A stretch of DNA of 64,000 nt from Opitutaceae bacterium (GCA_028688225.1 JAQTYQ010000008.1:51751-115750), one strand, 5' to 3'; shown: positions 33,721-43,010, numbered from the stretch's first letter. The notes: generated from the letters alone by a model not told the origin. Translations and numbers: made by a program.

Positions 33721-36225
33721 CTATTCGATCGTCTCTTGAATCACAATATTTGGCGTCGCTGTCGATCCTTCTGACACCTCGGTCAAACCGAAATCATCCA
33801 CGTAGGTATACCCCCAGGCCTCAGCGGGTTTGTACGCATATATCTCTGCCCTGGTGTTATTGCTGCCTGTTTTGAAAGTGAAAGTTACCTCCGACCAGTC
33901 ATGAGCCGAATTTGATTTATAGAAATCCTCTCCTCCATAATTTCTCACTCCTATGCGCCCCTCCGCCAAGGCATCGGTCCTCATAAACCCACGGACTCTA
34001 TAAAGAGTATTTGGCGTCAAGCCGTATATTACCTGATAGATTCCCGCACCCGACGATAGCTTGGCCGAATGCCGGCATTGCTTTGCCACTGCATGACGTA
34101 TCAGATCTGGAGATAAGGTAGCTGAAGTCAGCGACTTAACTACCTCGCCTGTGCTCGTATCAGATCCATATTTTGTCCAACCATCCAGTCGATCAAACGT
34201 AGGATCATTGGGAAATGAGGATATCCGCTCAAAACTGGGGTTTTCCACTCTGTTTCGATACCGTAGATTTGCCGTGGTCCATTTGCAAACGGGAGGGTTG
34301 GCAAAGTTATGGCCGACTTGGCACTGCCAGTCACTAGCGCCATACTCCAGGGCTCCTATATCAGGCGCACGTCCAACATAACCGTCAGTGATTCCTTCGA
34401 TTGCTATACCGGCATCGATGCAGGGCGAATCGGATCTAAGCGTAAAATCATCCGCTTCGGCGTTCGTGTACCGGGGATTTCCCGATGTCAAATTATGATC
34501 ATAAACGGCTCCCCAGTTGGCGATATCGCATCTTTGTGTGCTGATATTATTTTGAAAATAACATCCGACATTCAAGGAGTAAGATCGTGTCCAATCAGCC
34601 CAGATCTTGGAGTAGCTATAAAGGGTGTTGTTTGAGAAGAAGCTGTACTCACAGGGGTTATTGACCTGTAAACTACTAACAGTGTAAGGGCTGTATACTA
34701 TGTTTCTATAAACAATCACCCCGTTGCAATCCTCATCAAAATACAGACCCATGGAATAGGTGCAGCTTGGTCTCGGGCCGTACATAATGTTGTGATGTAT
34801 CTCGGTGTTCTCGGCCGCAAGACCGGTAAAGTAAGTGGCGCCATCGTCGTTGGCCAGCTTGGAGTGATTGTACCAGCGATTATACTCGATGACACTGTGG
34901 AATAGGCCCGTACCTACCGAGCCACAACAATTCTTTCCGGTATTGTAAACGGTGTTATGGCTTACCAGATTCCAGCCGCCTTCCACTCTTATGCCCATGC
35001 AGACGGGACCGGCATAGCCGGTATCATGAATCAGATTATTCACCACGCTGTTATGGGTTCCACCGAGAACAACGCCGTCATCTGAACTGTAAATCAGAGT
35101 GCTGTTCTGCAGGGTGTTGTAACTCCCCCGGATGATAATGCCGGAATCCTTGTAGGTCCAGTTTTTCGACTTGGCAAGGCTCCACCAATAATGATCGGCC
35201 TTGATGTTGTCTATAATGCAGTGGTTTGTGTCCTTTTGACAGAGGATGCTGCCGGCGAAGAGATTAATATCCTTTATGTTTATGTACGCCTTGTCGCTCA
35301 AGTTGAAGCCGTATAATCTTTGCTTTGCTTCCACGAGGTAACGATTGGGATCATCACCATTGGGCGTCTGCAGGTAAAGTGTCGCAGCGCCAGTGTCGTA
35401 GTACCATTCCCTGGCCGCATCCAAGCATTCGAGCTTGTTGCAGATAAAATATCTTGCTTCAACGGATGGCTGTCCGCAGCCATCATAGTCATCCATTGTT
35501 ATCGTCTGGGATGATTGTGAGTAGTCGGTTATACCCATTCGGGCCTGATACCAACCTCCGCCATCATAAGCTTTTGTACTCAATCCCATTACACACCAGC
35601 AAAGAATTCCCCCCTTCCAGTAATCATCAGGTTGGGTAAGGTGATTGGTATCCACCAAACCATACTGGGAGCCGCCTGTTGCCTGGTAATATTCCATATC
35701 CCAAATATCCGAATTGGTCTTGCTCGGCCAGCGGGCAAATATCATCTGTTCTCCATTTACAAATACCTGATTCATCAGTACATCCAGCTTGAGCGGCAAA
35801 CCTGCTTTTTTGTAAATCGACCCTGAATGGAGCGCCCATCCGGTTACAATGTCGCACCCGTTTACTGTGACCGTTTCTCCAGCCGCTGCTTGGAATGTTA
35901 TTGGACTGCCGGATATCCCGGAATTGGCTGGGATCACTGTTTCACGGTAGACACCGCCGTGGATGAGACAGGTGTCACCGGCGGTCATGGTGTCGGCTGC
36001 CTTTTGAATGGTTTTCCAAGGGTTTCCGCTTGAACCGTCACCAGTGGCGTCGTTGCCCGTTGTGGCCACGTGGTAAGTGATTCCCGACGAATCCGCAAAA
36101 ATTGGAACCAGAGCAAAGAAGGTGCCCCAAAATAGGGTCACAACGAATCTAAATAGCATTCCTCCATTCGCGATTTTCCTGACATTAGTTTGGCGTACTC
36201 GGAATATAGTGGGTCTGAAATTCAT
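33721..36225 (-). CDS. Secreted right-handed parallel beta-helix protein
   Basis: 834 aa. A signal peptide (about residues 23-44, MLFRFVVTLFWGTFFALVPIF) precedes YHVATTGNDATGDGSSGNPWKTIQKAADTMTAGDTCLIHGGVYRE, the typical start of DUF1565/pectate-lyase-like beta-helices, then many Asn/Gly-rich rungs (SYNTLQNSTLIYSSDDGVVLGGTHNSVVNNLIHDTG). Residues about 680-834 form a CBM-like jelly roll (VENPSFERISSFPND..., TFTFKTGSNNTRAEIYAYKP). GC content is far lower than neighbours, suggesting transfer. Likely a polysaccharide lyase or hydrolase. An ATG at 36159 would start closer to the signal peptide. Confidence 0.82.
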   Translation of the reverse strand: MNFRPTIFRVRQTNVRKIANGGMLFRFVVTLFWGTFFALVPIFADSSGITYHVATTGNDATGDGSSGNPWKTIQKAADTMTAGDTCLIHGGVYRETVIPANSGISGSPITFQAAAGETVTVNGCDIVTGWALHSGSIYKKAGLPLKLDVLMNQVFVNGEQMIFARWPSKTNSDIWDMEYYQATGGSQYGLVDTNHLTQPDDYWKGGILCWCVMGLSTKAYDGGGWYQARMGITDYSQSSQTITMDDYDGCGQPSVEARYFICNKLECLDAAREWYYDTGAATLYLQTPNGDDPNRYLVEAKQRLYGFNLSDKAYINIKDINLFAGSILCQKDTNHCIIDNIKADHYWWSLAKSKNWTYKDSGIIIRGSYNTLQNSTLIYSSDDGVVLGGTHNSVVNNLIHDTGYAGPVCMGIRVEGGWNLVSHNTVYNTGKNCCGSVGTGLFHSVIEYNRWYNHSKLANDDGATYFTGLAAENTEIHHNIMYGPRPSCTYSMGLYFDEDCNGVIVYRNIVYSPYTVSSLQVNNPCEYSFFSNNTLYSYSKIWADWTRSYSLNVGCYFQNNISTQRCDIANWGAVYDHNLTSGNPRYTNAEADDFTLRSDSPCIDAGIAIEGITDGYVGRAPDIGALEYGASDWQCQVGHNFANPPVCKWTTANLRYRNRVENPSFERISSFPNDPTFDRLDGWTKYGSDTSTGEVVKSLTSATLSPDLIRHAVAKQCRHSAKLSSGAGIYQVIYGLTPNTLYRVRGFMRTDALAEGRIGVRNYGGEDFYKSNSAHDWSEVTFTFKTGSNNTRAEIYAYKPAEAWGYTYVDDFGLTEVSEGSTATPNIVIQETIE

Positions 36226-36264
36226 TGTTTTTATTTATGTGGCGCTATCGTTCTTGAAACATAC

Positions 36265-37080
36265 ATGTTTGTGGAGTGGCCCGGTTTGCATTCCAAGAGC
36301 GTCGTCGAAGAGGATGATATCGATATTGCTTCCGACCGCGCCCAGGAACCTCCTGAGGTTCACGAGATGGATCTCGATAAACTGGTCGAGAAAGTCATGC
36401 GCCTTCTCAGGTTCAGAAGCGAGGAGCATAAAGAAGTTGTCGTTTCGATAAAGGAATTGTCCCGACTCAAGCAGGTCCCCCTCCCCCAAAAAAAACAAGC
36501 CCACAATGGCCCGGTCTGTTTTTGCCGAAGATTCTTTGCTTCCTCGGTCAGGCCTTCCGGGCCCTCGGCGAGAGGGCCCGGAGGACACTGGCGATGGAGT
36601 GCCACATCGATTCCTGCATCGCTGCGGGCAGAGTTTTCGGACCTGCTTCATCAGCAAAAGGGAAGTACGCCTGCTCAAAATAAAGTGCCCCATCGGGCAT
36701 GCGTGCGATGACCTTCCCGCTCTTTGAGCGCAGCACCCATTCACCCTACGCACGTTCGGGAAGCGCCCACACAGGTATTTGACATGGGGAACCATCCGGC
36801 AGGATCCAGTCGGCCCGATCGGCATTGTCTTGGGCAAATGCCCGCCCACGCTCAATGGTATCAACCCCAAAACGTTGCAGGACATCCTCATCGACGATGG
36901 CCAACTGCTGGGCTGGGTCATACACACGGATAGGCTTCTCGGGTAGGTCCAGGTGTTCTCGTAATTGGGCGTGCGTGATTGCAGAAATTCCCGATGATCG
37001 ATGTCCGGAAAAATCAATGGGGACATGGTCAGACTGACGGTGTGGGCAAAGGCGGTGAGCACTCTATCTTTCGGGTTCAT
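36265..37080 (-). pseudogene. URO-D-family gene remnant, frameshifted and truncated
   Basis: Family sequence continues in different frames of the minus strand: MNPKDRVLTAFAH at the 5' end; then ITHAQLREHLDLPEKPIRVY, EDVLQRFGVDTIERGRAFAQ and ILPDGSPCQIPVWALPERA; then VLRSKSGKVIARMPDGALYF; then FFMLLASEPEKAHDFLDQFI and DIILFDDALGMQTGPL. At least three frame changes and a stop interrupt it, and the C-terminal half of a normal (about 380-400 aa) protein is missing where the beta-helix gene begins. It is a uroporphyrinogen-decarboxylase/corrinoid-methyltransferase-like family member, unrelated in detail to the intact one at 47519. Confidence 0.8.
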
Positions 37081-37643
37081 GCTATGGGTTCTATCTCTCG
37101 GGTTCTCGCTATTGATTCCACCAGAAGAGGACTTGGTTTATTGATGAAATACCGTATTTCTCCCATTCCGAATGGCTTATCTTAGCCTTTCCCTGGATTA
37201 TCGACGGCTCTGTTTTCTAAAATTTACAGCAAACTAGCGATCCAGTAGCTCGTATCACTCAAAACATATAGAACGTCAAGAAATAAGACAAATAATGACA
37301 AAAATATGTGATGATATAACGCAGCAATATAGCTACTTGGGCTCAGTAATATTATCTGCGTTTCGGAGCTTGGCTCCGGTAGGCAGGCACCACGCGATCT
37401 TGCAAGCGGACAGGATCCAACGGTGCCGCTTGCTTGATAGTTCGCCTCAAGGTCTCCGCGCTTGGCTCTGGGGAGGCTAGGAGATAAGAAAAATCAGTGG
37501 CGTGCAAATCGGAGATACAGTAAGTCTTGATGGATTTAGTCCGGCCCCGGTTGCGCTAATTTGCCTAACCTAACGGAATAGTTAGGAATTACCTTGACGA
37601 TGTAAAACGTCAGCAGGAGATTCCATCAAACTTGAGAAAACTT
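37081..37643. other. 563-bp AT-rich intergenic region before the sugar operon
   Basis: No convincing gene. Base composition is AT-rich to about 37340, then mixed. It holds the promoter and presumed operators of the DeoR-led operon near its right end (see 37569-37612). Confidence 0.5.
37569..37612 (+). promoter_or_regulatory. Two inverted repeats upstream of deoR, candidate operators
   Basis: CCTAAC-N6-GTTAGG at 37569-37586 and TGACG-N8-CGTCA at 37595-37612, both perfect, lie 32-75 bp before the regulator start codon. DeoR-family repressors usually bind near their own promoter, so autoregulation by the adjacent gene product is plausible; this has not been tested. Confidence 0.45.
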
Positions 37644-38495
37644 ATGAGCCTCTCTCCGCAGAAAACTACCCGAGAAACCGCAGGGGGTCCCGGCGATCGC
37701 TTACAGTTTATTCTGGACCGATTGGATAAGCAGAACGCATGTACTTACGAGGAACTTGCAGAGCTGCTTCAGGTCTCGACCATGACGATTCGGCGCGACC
37801 TTGAGAAGCTAGTCCGGCAGGGGGCAGTGATCAAGACGGTCGGTGGGGCCCAGCGGGCTCATGCGCCCTCCTACTTGTATGAGACGGCAGTGTACTCCCG
37901 GCTGGCGGTGCATCGCGCGGAGAAACGGGCCATCGCACGCCAGGCACTCGATCTGATTGCCGCCCAGTCCACGATTTTCATCGACGGTAGCACCACTTGT
38001 TTGGAATTGGCGCGGTGCATGGCAAAGGAAAAGAAAGGGCTGACGATCGTGACGAACTCCGCCTTGGCCTGCCTGGAGTTGGGCAAAAGCGGCGACAACA
38101 CGATTATTGGCATCGGAGGGCAGTACGATGCTAATAGCCTCTGTTACGTCGGGCCGCAGGCGGAGGACTTGGCCAAGGAGCTTTTCCTCGATATCGCGTT
38201 CGTCGGCACCAAGGCATTTCTGCCCACCGAAGGAACGTTCGAATCATCCCTCCCGACCTTCAGGATCAAGCAGATCGTCGCTGGGCGGTGCGCCCGATTG
38301 GTCCTCTTGGCCGACCACTCCAAGATGGGCCAGCGTGCCTTGAGCAAGGTGCTCGATATTGCGCAAATTCATACGGTAGTGACTGACGACCAAGTTCGTC
38401 CGGAGGATCTCGCTGCGCTGACCAAGGCCGGACCGAAAGTATGCATCGCTGCCAGGCTGACCGCACGACTTGAAAGGACCGCCGATGTCGCTTGA
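37644..38495 (+). CDS. DeoR-family transcriptional regulator of sugar operon
   Basis: 283 aa. N-terminal winged helix (CTYEELAELLQVSTMTIRRDLEKLVRQGAVIKTVGGA) followed by a DeoR C-terminal sensor domain (AAQSTIFIDGSTTCLELARCM, LTIVTNSALACLELG, DIAFVGTKAFLPTEGTFES, ARLVLLADHSKMGQRAL). Such sensors bind sugar phosphates. ATG 37644 is preferred over TTG 37632. The last 11 bp overlap the aldolase start, so the regulator is co-translated with the genes it presumably controls. Confidence 0.9.
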   Translation: MSLSPQKTTRETAGGPGDRLQFILDRLDKQNACTYEELAELLQVSTMTIRRDLEKLVRQGAVIKTVGGAQRAHAPSYLYETAVYSRLAVHRAEKRAIARQALDLIAAQSTIFIDGSTTCLELARCMAKEKKGLTIVTNSALACLELGKSGDNTIIGIGGQYDANSLCYVGPQAEDLAKELFLDIAFVGTKAFLPTEGTFESSLPTFRIKQIVAGRCARLVLLADHSKMGQRALSKVLDIAQIHTVVTDDQVRPEDLAALTKAGPKVCIAARLTARLERTADVA

Positions 38496-39375
38496 ACCTG
38501 TAGAGAAGCTGATGGCTGACGCCCGTCGTGGGGGCTATGCCATCGGCTATTTTGAAAGCTGGAACTTGGAGTCGTTGCAAGGCGTGCTTGATGCCGCCGA
38601 AGCCGTCAGCGCTCCGATCATCCTCGGCTTCAACGGCGAGTTCCTATGTCATGCCGGGCGGCGCGCGGCCGAACGATTGGCCCTCTATGGGGCGCTCGGC
38701 AAGGCGGCGGCTGAGTCGTCGCCGATGCCGTGCGGGTTGATTTTCAACGAGTGCCCGGACGATTCCTGGGTCTTGGCTGCGGCTGAGTGCGGGTTCAATC
38801 TTGTGATGCCCGCCGATCCGCAGGCGCCGTACGACGACTATCTCCGACGGGTGAAGCGGATTGTTGAGTTTTCCCACCAGCGCCGCGTGGCGGTCGAGGC
38901 CGAGCTTGACGAGTTGCCCTGCGGCGCATCAGGGCGCGTGGAAGGCGAGGCCGCGCTCACCGATCCGGCTCGGGCCGAGCGGTTCGTGCGCGAGACGGGG
39001 GTGGATCTCCTGGCGGTCAGCGTCGGCAATGTGCACATTCGTACCAGCGGCGAGCAAGCCCTAAACTTGGATCATCTGGCTGTCCTCGCCGACCGGGTCC
39101 GGGTGCCACTGGTCCTGCACGGAGGCAGCGGCATTTCGGCTAACTCGCTCAAGGAGGCCATCCGGCTGGGTGTTGCGAAAGTGAACTACGGAACGTACGT
39201 CAAGCAAAGGTATCTCGCGGCGGTGCGCGCAGCGATTGCCGCGAACCCGAGCAATCCGCACGAACTGTTGGGACTAGGCGGCAAGTACGATGTGATGGTC
39301 GCCGGCCGATTAGCTGTGCGCGCGGCGGTGCTTGAGCGGATCGAAATGCTGGGATGCTGTGGAAAGGCCCGGTGA
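38485..39375 (+). CDS. Class II (zinc) ketose-bisphosphate aldolase
   Basis: 296 aa. Related to FbaA/GatY/KbaY/IolJ: GYAIGYFESWNLESLQGVLDAAEAVSAPIILGFNG, VEAELDELPCGASG with the zinc Glu, VSVGNVHIR (His) and LVLHGGSGISANSLKEAIRLGVAKVNYGT (His and phosphate loop). The usual first zinc His pair is not obvious in the early part, so substrate may differ from fructose bisphosphate. It overlaps deoR upstream and touches the next gene (TGATG) downstream. It probably cleaves a phosphorylated ketose made by the PfkB kinase. Confidence 0.85.
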   Translation: MSLEPVEKLMADARRGGYAIGYFESWNLESLQGVLDAAEAVSAPIILGFNGEFLCHAGRRAAERLALYGALGKAAAESSPMPCGLIFNECPDDSWVLAAAECGFNLVMPADPQAPYDDYLRRVKRIVEFSHQRRVAVEAELDELPCGASGRVEGEAALTDPARAERFVRETGVDLLAVSVGNVHIRTSGEQALNLDHLAVLADRVRVPLVLHGGSGISANSLKEAIRLGVAKVNYGTYVKQRYLAAVRAAIAANPSNPHELLGLGGKYDVMVAGRLAVRAAVLERIEMLGCCGKAR

Positions 39376-40724
39376 TGGCCGACGGGGATCCATCGTGTAA
39401 GCAAACAAGGAGCATTGTGACGCGGACAAATCGGATCGGGAAAGCGAGAACGACATCGGCTGGAATCGGATTGCTGGCGATGCTCGTCACGGCGGCATGG
39501 GCCTTGATCGGACCCGCAGCGGCAAGAGCCGGCGATGGCCCGGATCCCGTCTTTGAGAAGCCGGCGCCCGTGACCATGGCCGAACTGGCCAAGCGAGCCA
39601 CGCCGGGGGTTTCCGCCTTGGAGGTAAACGATTATACTCCCGGTCATTACCAAGGCGCACTGGCCCCCAGTCCGCCGCACGCCGACATGAACGCCAGGAA
39701 GGCTGTGATCGTCTTTTGGAAAGACCAACCCCAACAGTTCGTCTTCAGCCACGAAGCCAGTTATTGTCCGTACCTGGAACTGCCCAACGGCGCGGCCATG
39801 TGCAATCAGTTCTTCGAGGGCAACTTGGGCGAGGCGGAATTGATGAACAACCTGGGGCGGAAAGAGAAGAACAGCTTTGTGGATATCATCCAGAGCGGGC
39901 CCGAGCGAGTTTGGGTGCGGTGGAGCTACTTCGCGGTCAACATGAACGACGACACGCAACCCCGATTGCGCGGCACCGAGGACTACTTCGCCTATCCCAA
40001 CGGACTGGTCCTGCGCCGGATGACCTACGCGAGCCTCATGCCGAACGACATCGTCGGCTTCAGCACGATGCCCGTCGAGTTGTTTGGCGTGGCTCCGGTT
40101 GGCTCGACGATCAAGGACCTGTTCCCTCGTGACGCGGAACACGGGGACTACCTTACCCATGTCGTGCTCGACCTCTACAGTGATCGGCGGTACGACATCT
40201 ATTGGGATGAAAAAGGAGGGGTCCGCCGCCGCGGCGACGACGCGACACTTGAGGCTATCTCGCGGTCGCCCGGCTGCGCCTTGGTGCTGCCGTTCCGGCA
40301 GGGACTCCTTTTCGCCGTGCTCGGCGACGCCAGCGGTTTTCCGGTGGGAAAAAACCAATTGATTGATCACTGCACGCCGGGGGCCGAAGGCGGCGCCGGT
40401 TGGGGGACCGGATTTTGGGATCATTGGCCGATCGGTTGGTTGAATTCGCAGACGTCCTACTGGAAGCCGGGGTCGCCGTACGCCTACAGTTTCGGATCAG
40501 TCGGGCAGTTCTTCGTCTCGGAAGGGAACCGGATCAGGTCGTTTTGGAAGGACTATTCGGAGTACTGCAAGGACATGGAACTCAATCGTTGGACAGAGCG
40601 ACGGGTGTGCTATGTGCTGCTCGGTTCAGCCAGCGGGTGGGACGATGTGCGCCGGATCGGCCGGAGCTGGCTCGACAAAGGCAAAGAGTGTGCAAGGCCG
40701 GAGAGCATTGCCGATCTGAAATGA
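39375..40724 (+). CDS. Secreted protein of unknown function in sugar operon
   Basis: 449 aa, not recognised. A long N-region then a hydrophobic stretch (GIGLLAMLVTAAWALIGPAAARA) is a signal peptide, with cleavage likely after ARA. The mature part is rich in Trp/Tyr and ordered motifs (WVRWSYFAVNMNDDTQPRLRG, YLTHVVLDLYSDRRYDIYWDE, GWGTGFWDHWPIGWLNSQ), suggesting a beta-rich, carbohydrate-related fold. ATG at 39375 overlaps the aldolase stop by one base, so it is translationally coupled to cytosolic sugar enzymes. That is unusual for an exported protein. Function open. Confidence 0.75.
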   Translation: MADGDPSCKQTRSIVTRTNRIGKARTTSAGIGLLAMLVTAAWALIGPAAARAGDGPDPVFEKPAPVTMAELAKRATPGVSALEVNDYTPGHYQGALAPSPPHADMNARKAVIVFWKDQPQQFVFSHEASYCPYLELPNGAAMCNQFFEGNLGEAELMNNLGRKEKNSFVDIIQSGPERVWVRWSYFAVNMNDDTQPRLRGTEDYFAYPNGLVLRRMTYASLMPNDIVGFSTMPVELFGVAPVGSTIKDLFPRDAEHGDYLTHVVLDLYSDRRYDIYWDEKGGVRRRGDDATLEAISRSPGCALVLPFRQGLLFAVLGDASGFPVGKNQLIDHCTPGAEGGAGWGTGFWDHWPIGWLNSQTSYWKPGSPYAYSFGSVGQFFVSEGNRIRSFWKDYSEYCKDMELNRWTERRVCYVLLGSASGWDDVRRIGRSWLDKGKECARPESIADLK

Positions 40725-40812
40725 AACCCTCTTTTGCACACGTTTTGGCGGAAAGATTGGGCGAATGGCAGTTCACCTACAGGAAACCTCGCGGATTGAA
40801 AGAATGGACGTC

Positions 40813-40956
40813 ATGCACAATGGAATGAAAATGCCGGATCCGGCGATTACCGAAATGGAAATCAGCATTGTCCACTGGCTCACCGAGCCGGATCGGACGA
40901 TCGAGCACGGCCGGCCTGCAGAGATGTCCATGCGACGCCGTGTTGGGGTGGATTGA
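40813..40956 (+). pseudogene. Fragment of a lipoyl domain (dehydrogenase E2)
   Basis: MKMPDPAITEMEISIVHWLTEPDRTIEHGRP aligns by eye with the first half of biotinyl/lipoyl domains, including the one at 41960 (MPDLATTDSAIKVIRWFVEVGQPVKRGQP). After GRP the sequence loses the expected LLEVETDKA and ends within 17 codons. The lipoylated Lys is therefore absent. Likely a leftover of a deleted E2 gene or of a tandem duplication preceding the PfkB gene. Confidence 0.6.
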
Positions 40957-40987
40957 GGTTTTGGATTATTCTGGGAGAGCCTGATCT

Positions 40988-41944
40988 ATGGTTAAAATCG
41001 GTTGTGCCGGTGTCCTGGTGGAAGACACTTTTTGCGGTCCGATGAAGGAACTGCCTCGTGAAGGCCAGTTGCTCGCCATCGAGGCCATGCCGGTGAAAGC
41101 AGGCGGCTGTGCTGCCAACGTGGCGATCGATTTGGCCAAACAAGGCTTGGCTGTCGACGTCGTCGGGTGCCTGGGCCGGGATCCCTCGGCCGACGTAATC
41201 CTGGCCTGCCTGGGAGAACACAACGTCGGATGCGCCCAAGTGGTCCGAGTCGACCGGCATCCCACCAGCAAGACGACGATCCTCCTCGTGGCGGGCGAGG
41301 ATCGGCGGTACATCCATGTCTTCGGAGCCAACCGGGCATTCACGATCCGGCACATCAAACGCGACTGGTTGAAGAGTTTGAACGTTTTCTATCTCGGCGG
41401 ATTGTGCGCCCTGCCGGGGATCGAGATGGCGGAACTGCAGGAATTGCTGGAATTCTGCCGCAGGCAAAAAATCACGACAGTGGTGGATGTGGTCGTGCCG
41501 CAATCCTGGACCGGGATTGAAGCGTTGAAGCCGCTCCTGCCGCACATCGATTATTTTCTGCCGAACAACGACGAGGCCCGGCTGATCACCGGCCGGACCG
41601 ACACCCTCGACCAATTGCGCGCTTTTCGGACTGCAGGCGCAAATACCGTGGTCATCACCCAGGGCAAAGCCGGGGCCATAGCGACAAAGGGCGGCGAATA
41701 CTGGCAGTGTGGTGTCTTTCCCATCACCAGCGTCGATCCCTCGGGGTCCGGGGATGCATTCAGCGCCGGCATTATTACCGGCATCCTGCGTGGGTTGGAC
41801 ATGCCGCAAATTCTGCGCTACGCCAGCGCGCTCGGGGCATCGGCGACCCGGGCTATCGGCACAACGGACGGTGTGTTCACTGCCGTTGAGGCGGAGGCAT
41901 TCGTCGCCTCCCGTTTGTTACCCGTCGCCAGTGGCGCGCTCTGA
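40988..41944 (+). CDS. PfkB-family sugar kinase
   Basis: 318 aa ribokinase-fold enzyme. N-terminal GGCAANVAIDLAKQGLAVDVVGCLGRD is the first PfkB signature; the C-terminal SVDPSGSGDAFSAGIITGIL is the second, with the catalytic Asp and anion hole. It presumably phosphorylates a ketose or ketose phosphate, supplying the class II aldolase. It lies 15 bp before the E2 gene. Substrate is not predictable from the motifs. Confidence 0.9.
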   Translation: MVKIGCAGVLVEDTFCGPMKELPREGQLLAIEAMPVKAGGCAANVAIDLAKQGLAVDVVGCLGRDPSADVILACLGEHNVGCAQVVRVDRHPTSKTTILLVAGEDRRYIHVFGANRAFTIRHIKRDWLKSLNVFYLGGLCALPGIEMAELQELLEFCRRQKITTVVDVVVPQSWTGIEALKPLLPHIDYFLPNNDEARLITGRTDTLDQLRAFRTAGANTVVITQGKAGAIATKGGEYWQCGVFPITSVDPSGSGDAFSAGIITGILRGLDMPQILRYASALGASATRAIGTTDGVFTAVEAEAFVASRLLPVASGAL

Positions 41945-41959
41945 ATCTCTCGGCTTACG

Positions 41960-43000
41960 ATGGAAATCGAATTTAAAATGCCGGACTTGGCGACGACCGA
42001 CTCTGCGATCAAAGTGATCCGCTGGTTTGTCGAAGTAGGCCAGCCTGTCAAACGGGGGCAACCGCTGCTTGAGGTCGAAACCGACAAGGCGGCGATGGAG
42101 GTGGAATCGATTGCCACTGGCAAACTCAGCGCAGTGCATGTTCAGCCTGGGGGCGCCGTGGCCGTCGGCCAGACGATCGCCATGATTGCGACCGAAGGCG
42201 GTATTGCTGTGCCGCCCCCCGTCTCTTTGCCAACGCAATTGGTACCCGCAGTCGCTCCCGCGGCTTCACCTTCGGCGCTGCCGAAAAAAGCGGGCGGCAT
42301 GTTCGCCAAGAATCGCGCCGCAGCACAAAAGCCGGCCACGGGGGAACAGAAACCGTCAATTGCGCTGAGCCCGGCGCAACGCACGGTCGCGCGGCGGATG
42401 CAGGAGAGCAAACAGACGATCCCGCACTTCTATCTCCAGACATCGGTCAACGCCGAACGCATGATCACCCGGCGTACGGCCGCCGCTCCAGTGAAGATCG
42501 CCTGGGACGCCTTCTTTGTTTACGCCGTTGGTCGCGCGCTGAAAAAATTCGACCGGATGGGTCTGCGCTTTGAAGCCGACCATCTTGTGCCTTCGGGGGC
42601 AGATGCCGTCGGCGTGGCGGTGGATCATGCCGGCGAATTGTATGTGATTGCGATCGTTAACCCGGCCGAAAAAACGCCTGAACAGATCTCGGGTGAGATC
42701 CGCGCCTTGGTCGAGAAGTTGCGCGCGGGTGATTCCGAGGCCAAGAAGCTGCGTCCCGCCAATGTTACGATCACGAATCTGGGCGGGGCGAACGTTGAAA
42801 CGTTCACAGCCATCGTCAATCCACCGGAATCCTCCATCCTCGCGATTGGAAAGATCGCACCTGTGGCCGTTGTTCAGGGGGGGGGAATTGTCCCGCAACA
42901 CCGGGTGTCGATCACGCTATCCGCCGATCATCGGGTGGTGAACGGCAAATACGCCGCCGATTTTCTCGGCGCGGTCGTGCAGGAACTCGAATCGCTTTGA
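41960..43000 (+). CDS. 2-oxoacid dehydrogenase E2, lipoyl acyltransferase without PSBD
   Basis: 346 aa. A single N-terminal lipoyl domain with the ETDKAAMEVES lipoylation Lys (about residue 42) is joined by a Pro/Ala linker to the acyltransferase domain (ALSPAQRTVARRMQESKQTIPHFYLQTSVN...). I find no peripheral subunit-binding domain between residues 85 and 130, where one normally tethers E1/E3. The active-site motif reads DHRVVNG in place of the more common DHRVVDG. First of an E2-E1alpha-E1beta trio; the order is inverted relative to typical operons, and no E3 is in the window. Confidence 0.87.
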   Translation: MEIEFKMPDLATTDSAIKVIRWFVEVGQPVKRGQPLLEVETDKAAMEVESIATGKLSAVHVQPGGAVAVGQTIAMIATEGGIAVPPPVSLPTQLVPAVAPAASPSALPKKAGGMFAKNRAAAQKPATGEQKPSIALSPAQRTVARRMQESKQTIPHFYLQTSVNAERMITRRTAAAPVKIAWDAFFVYAVGRALKKFDRMGLRFEADHLVPSGADAVGVAVDHAGELYVIAIVNPAEKTPEQISGEIRALVEKLRAGDSEAKKLRPANVTITNLGGANVETFTAIVNPPESSILAIGKIAPVAVVQGGGIVPQHRVSITLSADHRVVNGKYAADFLGAVVQELESL

Positions 43001-43010
43001 AAGGCAAACC

